From positions 5,326 through 69,325 of the forward strand of contig CAAGDV010000013.1 in the NCBI GenBank assembly GCA_900768755.1: a stretch of DNA of 64,000 bases, written 5' to 3'. The notes under the pieces were generated by a model. It saw only the letters and a program-made list of their open reading frames with translations. It did not search any database and was not told the DNA's origin. The stretch's first letter is position 1; the number at the start of each line of letters is the position of its first letter. The position numbers and the translations under genes were made by a program. Below, one piece after another: positions 50,953 to 58,862 of this stretch. The stretch is from Lachnospiraceae bacterium. GTDB taxonomy: Bacteria > Bacillota > Clostridia > Lachnospirales > Lachnospiraceae.

Positions 50953-52434
50953 TTAATGCTCGTACCAGCCTACAACTCCCGGCGTCAGATTCATGTTAAT
51001 CTGCTTGACCTCCTGATACTCCTCAAGTCCGTGGATACCGAGTTCACGGCCGATACCGCTCATCTTGTATCCGCCCCACGGAGCTTCATTGAAGGTTGGA
51101 TTGTAGCAGTTAATCCATGTAATTCCGGCACGAATTTCCTTGATGACTCTTATCGCGCGTGTTGCATCAGAGGTGAAAACTGCTCCTGCCAGTCCGTACG
51201 GGGTGTCATTGGCGAGCGCAATTGCCTCCTCCTCGGTCTTAAATGTCTGGATTGTCACAACCGGTCCGAAAATCTCTTCTCTGACAATGGTCATGTCAGG
51301 TGTACAGTTGTCAAAAATTGTAGGGCGCACAAAATATCCCTTGGCGCACTCGCCTTCGGTATAGCGGTAACCTCCGCATACGCAGGTTGCTCCCTCCGCC
51401 TTTCCTTTTTCGATATATGAGAGAACTCTGTTCATATGTTTCTCTGAGATAAGCGGTCCCATATCCGGATTATCGAGCGGATTGCCCATTGTAATCGCAT
51501 TGGCACGCTCTGCAAGACGCGCTACAAATTTGTCTTTGATTGATTCCTCAATAATAATTCTTGAACCTGCCGAGCACACCTCACCCTGGTTAAAGAAAAT
51601 ACCGATCATCGCCCACTCAACCGCGCCTTCAAAATCAGCATCGGCAAAAATCACGTTGGGAGATTTTCCGCCTAGCTCAAGACCGATTTTTTTCACATTG
51701 TTTGCAGCCGCACGCATAATTGACTGTCCGACCGCCGTACTTCCGGTGAATGTAACCATATCCACGTCTTTTGAGGAAGCCATCAAATCTCCTACGGTTC
51801 CGCCGGGGCCCACCACAAGGTTAACCGTTCCTTTCGGAAGCCCAACTTCCTCAAAAATCTCGAAGAGCTTTATTGTTGAAAGCATTGTGTCGGAGCTTGG
51901 TTTAAAAACAATGCTGTTACCTGCAGCAAGCGCAGGCGCCAGCTTCCAGATTGCCATGAGAAACGGATAATTCCAGGGCGTAATCTGTGCGCACACTCCC
52001 ACCGGCTCGTGAACCATATAAGAGTGCATGGTTCCGAAATTACTGTTGACATCGTACACTCCGCCGTAAGGAGCTTTTATGAGGCTCGCATAGTACCTGA
52101 AGGCATGAAGTCCGTCATCCACATCGCCCTCCGCCTCACGAAGCGGCTTGCCGTTATCCATCGCATCAATTCTTGCAAGTTCGGGAAGGTACTTTTCAAT
52201 CGCATCAGCGATTTTAAGAAGGATGTCTCCTCTTGTCTGTGAATCCATATCACGCCATTCCCTTGTTTCATAAAAAGACCTCTTTGCCGCCGCGATGGCA
52301 CGCTCCGTATCTTCGATGCTGCTCTCATGAACCTGCGCAAACACTTCACCGGTAGCCGGATTTACAACATCAATTAGTCTGCCCGAAGTTCCCTCAGTCC
52401 ATTCACCGTCAATAAACATTTTTTTGATTTCCAT
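50953..52434 (-). CDS. NAD(P)-dependent aldehyde dehydrogenase (candidate 4-aminobutyraldehyde dehydrogenase)
   Basis: A 493-residue aldehyde dehydrogenase of the betaine/aminobutyraldehyde group. Catalytic Cys288 in NQGEVCSAG, Glu253 in LELGGKSPN and Asn155 in ITPWNYPF are intact; NAD-site FTGSTAVG is present. CAGGAGGC precedes the ATG. It follows potD of cluster A by 27 bases, so the importer and enzyme are cotranscribed. With patA in the window, oxidation of 4-aminobutyraldehyde to 4-aminobutyrate is the likely step; betaine aldehyde is the alternative. Confidence 0.88.
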   Translation of the reverse strand: MEIKKMFIDGEWTEGTSGRLIDVVNPATGEVFAQVHESSIEDTERAIAAAKRSFYETREWRDMDSQTRGDILLKIADAIEKYLPELARIDAMDNGKPLREAEGDVDDGLHAFRYYASLIKAPYGGVYDVNSNFGTMHSYMVHEPVGVCAQITPWNYPFLMAIWKLAPALAAGNSIVFKPSSDTMLSTIKLFEIFEEVGLPKGTVNLVVGPGGTVGDLMASSKDVDMVTFTGSTAVGQSIMRAAANNVKKIGLELGGKSPNVIFADADFEGAVEWAMIGIFFNQGEVCSAGSRIIIEESIKDKFVARLAERANAITMGNPLDNPDMGPLISEKHMNRVLSYIEKGKAEGATCVCGGYRYTEGECAKGYFVRPTIFDNCTPDMTIVREEIFGPVVTIQTFKTEEEAIALANDTPYGLAGAVFTSDATRAIRVIKEIRAGITWINCYNPTFNEAPWGGYKMSGIGRELGIHGLEEYQEVKQINMNLTPGVVGWYEH

Positions 52435-52461
52435 ATTGTGCCTCCTGTCCTGATTGTTCTG

Positions 52462-53517
52462 CTATTTTTTAAGTTTTGTCCACATCTCATCATAGATTGC
52501 AATTGTATCCGTATCGAGGTTAGATACATACTCACCGGATGCAATTACTTCATGAGGCGGATTCTTTGCCTTGTTGTCCGAAAATTCAGCGCCGAGTGCC
52601 GCAACAGCTTTTTCATTGGGATTGAGATACGGGAATTCCTCCGATACCATCTGCGAAACCTCCGGCTCAAGCATAAAGTTAATGAATTTCATTGCATTAT
52701 CGAAGTTTTTTGCATCCTTAAGAACTACCCAGTTATCCATGAATACATAGGGACCTTCCTCCGGAAATACAATCTCTATCGAAGAATTTTCCTCCATTGC
52801 AAGTGCAATCTCTGCCGCCCAGCAAAAAGCAACAGTACAGTCCCCTGAGATAAGAGCATTCTTCGGTGAATCCGAATCATATATTTTTATGTTATCCTTG
52901 AGCGAAAGAAGCTTCGCCTCAATCTCTGCAAGTTTGTCTTTGTCAGTCTCGTTCATGGAATATCCCATGCTTCTGGCGGTCATACCGATTACGGCCCGGT
53001 AATCATCAAGCACCTCAAGCTGGTTTTTGAGTGCTTCGTCAAACAAATCGTCATAGCTTGTAATATCAATGTCCACTTTGTCAGTGTTAACCGCAATCGC
53101 GGCCACACCGCCCTGATAAGGCACTGAGTACAAATTGTCCGGATCGTATGAGGGGTCAAGATATGATGAATTGATGTTTCCAAGGTTTGGCAGGGCGCTC
53201 TTGTCAAGCTCCTTAAGCATACCCTGACCAATCATCTGCTCAACCATGTAATCAGAAGGCTGTACGATATCGTATGTACCGGGTGCCTCAGACTTAACCT
53301 TGGCAAGCATATCCTCGTTGCTCGAGAATGTGGTCCAGTTGACTTTGATGTCATATTCCTTCTCAAACTTCTCTATTACCGACTCCGGCACATATTCGGT
53401 CCATGTAAAAATATTCAGTTCTCCGTTGGCTCCCGTCTTTTTGCCGCATCCGGTAAAACCAATCATTGACAGTGCCAGTATAAGCACGGTCAAAACACAC
53501 ATAACTTTCTTCTTCAT
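52462..53517 (-). CDS. potD: Polyamine-binding lipoprotein (PotD), cluster A
   Basis: A 351-residue lipoprotein; signal with lipobox FTGC (Cys24). The binding-protein fold shows LNIFTWTEYVPESVIEKFEKEYDIKV, VQPSDYMVEQMI and YSVPYQGGVAAIAVN, close to PotD/PotF. In cluster A it is the last importer gene, unlike cluster B where it comes first, so the two clusters were not made by a simple recent duplication. Confidence 0.92.
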   Translation of the reverse strand: MKKKVMCVLTVLILALSMIGFTGCGKKTGANGELNIFTWTEYVPESVIEKFEKEYDIKVNWTTFSSNEDMLAKVKSEAPGTYDIVQPSDYMVEQMIGQGMLKELDKSALPNLGNINSSYLDPSYDPDNLYSVPYQGGVAAIAVNTDKVDIDITSYDDLFDEALKNQLEVLDDYRAVIGMTARSMGYSMNETDKDKLAEIEAKLLSLKDNIKIYDSDSPKNALISGDCTVAFCWAAEIALAMEENSSIEIVFPEEGPYVFMDNWVVLKDAKNFDNAMKFINFMLEPEVSQMVSEEFPYLNPNEKAVAALGAEFSDNKAKNPPHEVIASGEYVSNLDTDTIAIYDEMWTKLKK

Positions 53518-53536
53518 AATTCATTCTCCTTTCACA

Positions 53537-54343
53537 CTACGCCTTTTTTAACAGTTTCTTTATAAGACCACTCTGCGTAAGTACAACAAGCACGGTGGTT
53601 CCTATAAGAATAAGGGTAGATAATGCATTTACGTCAGGTGCAACGCCGCTTCTTATGCTCTCATATACCTTGAGAGGGAAAGTTTTGGTCTGCCCGTTGA
53701 CGAAGTAACTGATGATAACATCATCTATGGAAAGCGTGAATGCCAGAAGGGCACCTCCGCCGATTCCCGGTGCAAGAACAGGAAGCGTAATCTCGAAAAA
53801 AGTTCTTATTCTTCCCGCTCCCAAATCCATGCTCGCCTCCTCAATCGACATATCATAGCCTCCGAGCCTTGCCCGCACATTGAATATTACAAACGGCACG
53901 CTGAAGGTTGTATGCGCGATTATCAGGGTAAGCATTCCGCGCGGAATGTTGATATTGGAAAACAAGGTCAAAAGCGCAATTCCAAGGACAATCTCCGGAA
54001 TGACAACCGGGATGTACAACAACCCGTCAATCAGAGCCTTTCCCCTGAACTTGTATTTGTACATTCCGACCGCTGCCAAAGTTCCTATAATTGTCGCCAG
54101 CGCCATGCTTGAGATTGCTATTATCATTGTGTTTCCAAAAGACTTTAAAAGCATCTCGTTGTCAAACAGCTTCGCGTACCAGTCAAAGGAAAATCCCTTC
54201 CAGCTCAGGTACGGCTTTGAGGTGGTTGCGTTAAAGGAGTTCACAACGATATAAATAATCGGAGCGAACAAAAACAGATACACCAGACTGCAAAAGACAA
54301 CGCTGAAAACCTTTTTTATTTTTCTCCTGGTCTTTTTCCTCAT
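53537..54343 (-). CDS. potC: Polyamine ABC importer permease (PotC), cluster A
   Basis: A 268-residue six-helix permease with a very basic N-terminus (RKKTRRKIKK) and EAA loop IEEASMDLGAGRIRTFFEITLPVLAPG. It starts 3 bases after potB and precedes potD by 19 bases. Confidence 0.92.
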   Translation of the reverse strand: MRKKTRRKIKKVFSVVFCSLVYLFLFAPIIYIVVNSFNATTSKPYLSWKGFSFDWYAKLFDNEMLLKSFGNTMIIAISSMALATIIGTLAAVGMYKYKFRGKALIDGLLYIPVVIPEIVLGIALLTLFSNINIPRGMLTLIIAHTTFSVPFVIFNVRARLGGYDMSIEEASMDLGAGRIRTFFEITLPVLAPGIGGGALLAFTLSIDDVIISYFVNGQTKTFPLKVYESIRSGVAPDVNALSTLILIGTTVLVVLTQSGLIKKLLKKA

Positions 54344-54346
54344 ACG

Positions 54347-55213
54347 CTACACCCCCAGACTGTCCATATCGCCGCCTGACTTCTGATATATTTTTACCAG
54401 AATAAGCGTCACAAGGATAAGTATGATTGAGAGCGCTGCCCCGAGCGGCCAGTTGTTGCCGCTTTGGAACTGACGTTCAACTAAGTTACCGATAACGTCC
54501 GAGTTGCCGCCGCCCAGAATATCCGACACGAAGAAATATCCCAGACACGGTATGAACACCATTATGCTTCCCGAAAAAATACCGCCTGAAGTAAGTGGGA
54601 GTATTACGTTAAAAAAAGTCTTCGGTCCTTTTGCCCCAAGGTCCGCCGATGCCTCCAGAAGCGAATTGTCAAGCTTCTCAATTGCAGTGTAAAGCGGCAG
54701 CACCATGAATGGAAAAAGGCAATACACCATACCGAAAATTGTTGTTCCCTGTTTGTAAAGAAACTCAATGGGTTCTTTTATCAGGTGGATATTCATAAGA
54801 AAAGTGTTTATCCAGCCGGTAGTTCCCAGAAGCGATTTCCATCCGTATATTCTTATAAGCGAGTTGGTCCAGAACGGAATAATAACGAGCATATAAAGCA
54901 GGTTCTTTCTTTTGCTCTTCGTTCTGGCAATTATGTATGCGAACGGATATCCGACAAGTATGCATATAACCGTAGTCACCAAAGCAATTATAAGAGAGTG
55001 CAAATATATATTCAGATAATTTACATTGACAAGTCTTTTATAATTGGCAAAGGTAAAATGATAACTTACATTATAAAATTCATCCAGCCCGCAAAAACTC
55101 ATAATGAGCACATACACAAGCGGTGCCGCAACAAAAACAAGAAGCCATATGCTGACGGGGCCGACCATCGAAAGTGCCGGAAGCGTTTTTGCCTTGAATC
55201 TGTGTTTGGTCAT
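54347..55213 (-). CDS. potB: Polyamine ABC importer permease (PotB), cluster A
   Basis: A 288-residue six-helix permease with EAA loop LEASADLGAKGPKTFFNVILPLTSGG. AAGGGGGTG precedes the ATG; it lies 12 bases after potA. Confidence 0.92.
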   Translation of the reverse strand: MTKHRFKAKTLPALSMVGPVSIWLLVFVAAPLVYVLIMSFCGLDEFYNVSYHFTFANYKRLVNVNYLNIYLHSLIIALVTTVICILVGYPFAYIIARTKSKRKNLLYMLVIIPFWTNSLIRIYGWKSLLGTTGWINTFLMNIHLIKEPIEFLYKQGTTIFGMVYCLFPFMVLPLYTAIEKLDNSLLEASADLGAKGPKTFFNVILPLTSGGIFSGSIMVFIPCLGYFFVSDILGGGNSDVIGNLVERQFQSGNNWPLGAALSIILILVTLILVKIYQKSGGDMDSLGV

Positions 55214-55225
55214 ATACGCACCCCC

Positions 55226-56335
55226 TTAAGCAAATGCTATATTTTCAACGGCCTGATACAGGCTGTTGTCCAGATTGTGAATAAGGACGGCGTCCTCTTT
55301 GTTCCAATACAGACAGACGACGTCGCCGACCGCAGGAACATCCTCGCCCGCAAGCCTCTCAATCTTTACATGCTTGCCGTTCGGAAGTTCAGCCACACAC
55401 TTAACAATATTTCCCACATAGATAAAATCCACTATTCTGGCTGCAATCGTAAAGCCTTCCACAGGTGTATATGAGTACTTCATTTTCTCCGGTCTTACCG
55501 AAGCGGTAATAAACTCTCCCGCCATAAAACCTGCTCCGCATCCCAGAATATCTCCGTTCTCAACACTTACCGCAACCGTGTCGCCTTCGACACCTCTGAC
55601 GGTTCCATCAAAAATATTGGTCTCGCCTATAAAGGTTGCGACAAATTTTGTCGCAGGATGCTCGTATATCTCCGCCGGCGTTGCAATCTGGTCCATAACC
55701 CCGTCGTGCATAATCGCAATCCTGTCGCTCATGGTCAGCGCTTCTTCCTGGTCATGCGTAACATATATAAATGTTATGTTAAGCTTCTTCTGGAGTCTTT
55801 TAAGTTCAAGCTGCATCTGCTTTCTGAGTTTCAAATCGAGAGCTCCCAAAGGCTCATCCAGCAAAAGAACCTTAGGTCTGTTAATAAGTGCCCTTGCAAT
55901 AGCAACTCTCTGTTTCTGACCTCCCGACAGCTGATTGGGATATCTTTTTTCAAATCCCTCAAGCTGCACAAGTTCCATCATTTCCTTTACTCTCTCGGCA
56001 ATTTCTTTCTTGGGGACTTTTTTCATCTTAAGTCCATACGCAATGTTGTCAAAAATCGTCTTATGCGGGAATAAAGCATAACTCTGGAAAACAGTGTTAA
56101 CATCCCGCTCATACGGCTCTTTATCCTCTATCGGTTCTCCTTCCACCTTAATACTTCCGGTGGTTGGTTCCTCAAATCCGGCAATCATTCTCAACGTTGT
56201 CGTCTTTCCGCAGCCGGACGAACCAAGCAGTGTCAGGAATTCACCTTCCTCAACCGTAAGGTTAAGATCCTTTACCACATGATTGGTTCCGTATATTTTA
56301 TTTACACCGGTTAATTCAACTATGTTCTTTCCCAA
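55226..56335 (-). CDS. potA: Polyamine ABC importer ATPase (PotA), cluster A
   Basis: A 369-residue ATPase: Walker A GSSGCGKTT, LSGGQKQR, LLLDEPLGALD, VTHDQEEA, and a TOBE domain (VDFIYVGNIVKCVAELPNGKHVKIERLAG). The start is probably TTG 56335, because AGAGGTGA lies five bases before it; a GTG at 56344 would overlap that site. It follows glnB1 by 33 bases. Confidence 0.9.
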   Translation of the reverse strand: MGKNIVELTGVNKIYGTNHVVKDLNLTVEEGEFLTLLGSSGCGKTTTLRMIAGFEEPTTGSIKVEGEPIEDKEPYERDVNTVFQSYALFPHKTIFDNIAYGLKMKKVPKKEIAERVKEMMELVQLEGFEKRYPNQLSGGQKQRVAIARALINRPKVLLLDEPLGALDLKLRKQMQLELKRLQKKLNITFIYVTHDQEEALTMSDRIAIMHDGVMDQIATPAEIYEHPATKFVATFIGETNIFDGTVRGVEGDTVAVSVENGDILGCGAGFMAGEFITASVRPEKMKYSYTPVEGFTIAARIVDFIYVGNIVKCVAELPNGKHVKIERLAGEDVPAVGDVVCLYWNKEDAVLIHNLDNSLYQAVENIAFA

Positions 56336-56368
56336 AGTTGTCACCTCTGCTTTCCGTTTGACTGATAA

Positions 56369-56713
56369 TTAAAGTGCCTTATCGCCACGCTCGCCGGTTC
56401 TGATTCTGATAGCCTCCTCAACCGGCTTGATAAAAATTTTGCCGTCGCCCACATGGTCGGTCGCAAGCTTCTCGCGCACCTTCATCACGATTGGTTCCAC
56501 AGCACTGTCCTCAACAACTACAATAACCATTATTTTGGGCAAAAGATTGATGGTGGTCTTAAAGCCCTTGATCTCATGGACTGCCGTCATACCCTTTTGG
56601 GCACCGCATCCCATCGCCGTGGTAATAGTCATACCTCCGCAGTTAATCTCATCAAGAATTGTTTTGACCTCCTCAAGGTTTTCCGGTCTGATAATCATAT
56701 TAATCTCTTTCAT
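56369..56713 (-). CDS. P-II family nitrogen regulator, cluster A
   Basis: A 114-residue P-II protein that begins the cluster A operon, just before potA. GCGAQKG (Gln), LLPK (Lys), GDGKIFI and RTGERG are kept, so ATP/ADP and 2-oxoglutarate binding is expected. The T-loop (MTAVHEIKGFKTTINL) lacks Tyr51 and is thus not uridylylated in the classical way. In the B-loop TDHVGDGK has Asp where Gly is usual. ATG 56713 has GAGGAG at good spacing; the ATG at 56722 lies on that site. Neither this protein nor its cluster B paralog is next to an ammonium transporter gene. Confidence 0.9.
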   Translation of the reverse strand: MKEINMIIRPENLEEVKTILDEINCGGMTITTAMGCGAQKGMTAVHEIKGFKTTINLLPKIMVIVVVEDSAVEPIVMKVREKLATDHVGDGKIFIKPVEEAIRIRTGERGDKAL

Positions 56714-56747
56714 TGACAGCATCTCCTCTCTGCGCTTTTACAATCCT

Positions 56748-56792
56748 AAAAAAAATAAGGAGCTAATCCTGTTAAGGTTAGCTCCTTTGCTT
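56748..56792 (-). promoter_or_regulatory. glnB1-potABCD leader terminator (candidate attenuator)
   Basis: The transcript would begin with TTAAGCAAAGGAGC, then the stem AAGGAGCTAACC / GATTAGCTCCTT (56757-56787) and eight T (56748-56755). AAGCAAAGGAGC (56792-56781) is identical to the 5' end of the patA leader. A terminator placed directly after the promoter implies regulated readthrough. Confidence 0.7.
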
Positions 56793-56799
56793 AAGGGAT

Positions 56800-56828
56800 A
56801 TATTACTATCATATTTTTCTAGTTGCAA
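56800..56828 (-). promoter_or_regulatory. Promoter of the glnB1-potABCD operon
   Basis: On the minus strand TTGCAA (56823-56828), 17 bases, TAATAT (56800-56805). Transcription start is expected near 56793, at the edge of the leader terminator. It lies 40 bases after the luxR-type gene. Confidence 0.65.
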
Positions 56829-56868
56829 TACTCAATAACGACCATTTTAATACTTCTTTCGGATTATT

Positions 56869-57621
56869 TTATATCTTATTCAATTTCACTATTTTGAATA
56901 GCTGCACCCTGTTTTTCACCCCTGTTTTACGATAAATATTCAGAATATGCTTCTTAAGGGTGTTAATGCTTATACTCAATTCATCGCATATCTTCTGATT
57001 GTCATTGCCGTTGACGAGCTCCGCAAGAACCGTACTCTCGCGCTTGGTGAGGTCGTACTTCTCAGATATCTCCGTCACGGAAAGCTTCTGCGCCCTGCTG
57101 TCGTTATGATATTTGTCCTGATAAAGCCTGTACGCAAGGTGATCCTTCATCATGTCCATGACAAATACATCATCATAGGCAAAATTATCTTTGCCTATGG
57201 TTCGGTACAGGGTAATCACGCCGAGAAATTCCTTGTTATACCCAAGAATAATCTGCAACGCAAAATGCCAGCTGTTCGGGCGGTATACTTTTTTATAATA
57301 CTCTGTTTCAACACGCTTCTCGTCCGATATTATGTCGGTCTCCCTGTACACCATGCTTTTGCCGCTGTACATAATTCCGCGGCTGTAATCCAGCCCGCTG
57401 TACTCTGACGAGGCATCTTCATCGCAATTATACGTCACCTGGCTCACAAGCTCATGCTCACCGCCTGAAGATGAAAGGTAGAAATCGGCGCTGTCAAAGT
57501 CAATAATCATCTTAAGCTGTTCGAGCAGAGTCTCACGCATCGCCGTCAGGTCTTCTGTTGTGTAAATCTTGTATATGATACTGTTGAGTATCATCCAGTC
57601 ATTGGTCTCTAATGTTCTCAC
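56869..57621 (-). CDS. LuxR-type transcriptional regulator with GAF-like sensor region
   Basis: A 250-residue protein. Residues about 15-165 look like a GAF-type sensor (IYKIYTTEDLTAMRETLLEQLKMIIDFDSADFYLS). Residues 180-245 form the LuxR helix-turn-helix (YDLTKRESTVLAELVNGNDNQKICDELSISINTLKKHILNIYRKTGVKNRVQL). No receiver domain. It lies immediately upstream of the glnB1 promoter, so control of the polyamine operon is possible. Its signal is unknown. Confidence 0.88.
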   Translation of the reverse strand: MRTLETNDWMILNSIIYKIYTTEDLTAMRETLLEQLKMIIDFDSADFYLSSSGGEHELVSQVTYNCDEDASSEYSGLDYSRGIMYSGKSMVYRETDIISDEKRVETEYYKKVYRPNSWHFALQIILGYNKEFLGVITLYRTIGKDNFAYDDVFVMDMMKDHLAYRLYQDKYHNDSRAQKLSVTEISEKYDLTKRESTVLAELVNGNDNQKICDELSISINTLKKHILNIYRKTGVKNRVQLFKIVKLNKI

Positions 57622-57802
57622 AGCAAATCCTCCTCCGGCATTTTTTTGTATTATGCACCAGTCTTATACATAAGTCAATTATATTTTTGGGCAAAAATTC
57701 ATTGTTTTATTAACTTAAGATATCTCTGAATGCCTTGTCAAATATGTCATCTCCAAATCATCCCTCCTCTGTAGTATAAGCTTTATGATACATGCAGCAG
57801 GC

Positions 57803-58654
57803 TCACTCTTTGTACAGCATCCTTTTGGAATAGCTGTCACGGAAATCACTCGGCGTAAGCCCCGTAACTTTCCTGAATGCATTGGAAAAATTATGAGGGT
57901 CTGCGTAACCGATGTTGTATCCAATCTGCGAAACGGAATGGTTGGTCTCGCTTAACTCCGCTTTGGCATGCTCCATCTTTGTCTGCAGAATAAACTGCTT
58001 GATTGGTATTTTGGACCATTTCTTGAAATAGGTCGTGAGATACTTTTCATTATATCCGAAATAATCCGCAATATCGGAAACCCGCAAATTACTGCAGACA
58101 TTTAGAGTAATATAATCCACAATGTCATTGTATAGCTGGCTTCCGTTATCCGCGTTGTTGTATTTATGCGAGATGCAGTTTTGGGCACAAAGCTCCGCGA
58201 GGATTACCGAGATATTGAAATTATTCAGACATTTCATGCCGTAGCGGCGCTCTGAATCCTGAAGTTGTTTCATCAAAACCACCATCCGCTCAAAGGATTG
58301 CAGTTCCCCTGATTCCTGAAGTACGATGGAAACTGAATCCGGTTCTGCGGGTGTTTTTGAAGAATCAGACACATCATAAGGGCTTACGGGCATAAAATGC
58401 ATCTAGTAAAATGAACAGTCGCTGGATTGGTAGCCATGCTGCCACACATACGGGGGCATCAAAAGATATTCTCCCTTTTTTACCGCATATTTTACATCAT
58501 TTCCCGCAATATACAGTACGCCCTCCGTCACCACAAACAGCTCAAAGTCAAATAACTGTCTGGTCAGATGCATCCATTCGGAGTTGGGTGCAGTGAATTT
58601 GCCGGCAAAATTGTATTGAAACGGAACGGCAGAGCTGAATTTGAATACTATCAT
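57803..58654 (-). pseudogene. AraC-family regulator interrupted by one in-frame amber codon
   Basis: Two frames join without any shift: residues 1-83 (cupin-like sensor: LFDFELFVVTEGVLYIAG, KKGEYLLMPPYVWQHG) end at TAG (58403-58405), and the next codon continues with HFMPVS through an AraC DNA-binding domain (about residues 175-280: RVSDIADYFGYNEKYLTTYFKKW, SQIGYNIGYADPHNFSNAFRKVTGLTPSDFR). AraC regulators often read FYWxHF here, so TGG (Trp84) to TAG explains it; the full length would be 283. It is divergent from the GH127 gene, its likely former target. It is a very young pseudogene, or read through, or a sequencing error. Confidence 0.85.
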
Positions 58655-58800
58655 CTAACAAAATCACACCTTATATAACATTTTTTTCTTTCAAACAATG
58701 GCAAAAAATCCATAAATCACTTCTCTATATTTGATAATAAGGCAAAAATCCCGCATTGTAAAGATAATGATTTTTTCACACTTATTCCAATCTTGCGGTA

Positions 58801-58830
58801 TTTACTTTTTTCCATTAAAAAGGCTATGAT
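58801..58830 (+). promoter_or_regulatory. Promoter of the GH127 gene
   Basis: TTTACT (58801-58806) or TTACTT (58802-58807), 18 or 17 bases, then TATGAT (58825-58830), followed by AAAGGAG before the ATG at 58863. It lies in the 208-base divergent gap from the AraC gene. Confidence 0.6.
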
Positions 58831-58862
58831 TAACGTATACATAAACAAAGGAGAGTATGTAT

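Noticed and set aside
43882..56713. The two P-II genes as ordinary glnK partners of an ammonium transporter
   Set aside because: No amtB, glnA or nif gene lies in the window; both genes are embedded in polyamine importer operons.
57715..57924. A 69-residue frame after the AraC gene
   Set aside because: It overlaps the AraC reading frame in another phase and lacks protein-like features; the short frame after GGAGGG in the gap ends after a few codons.
57803..58402. A separate stand-alone AraC DNA-binding protein starting at 58402
   Set aside because: Its ATG follows the upstream stop without a single base between and has no ribosome site; the two frames together match one normal AraC regulator.
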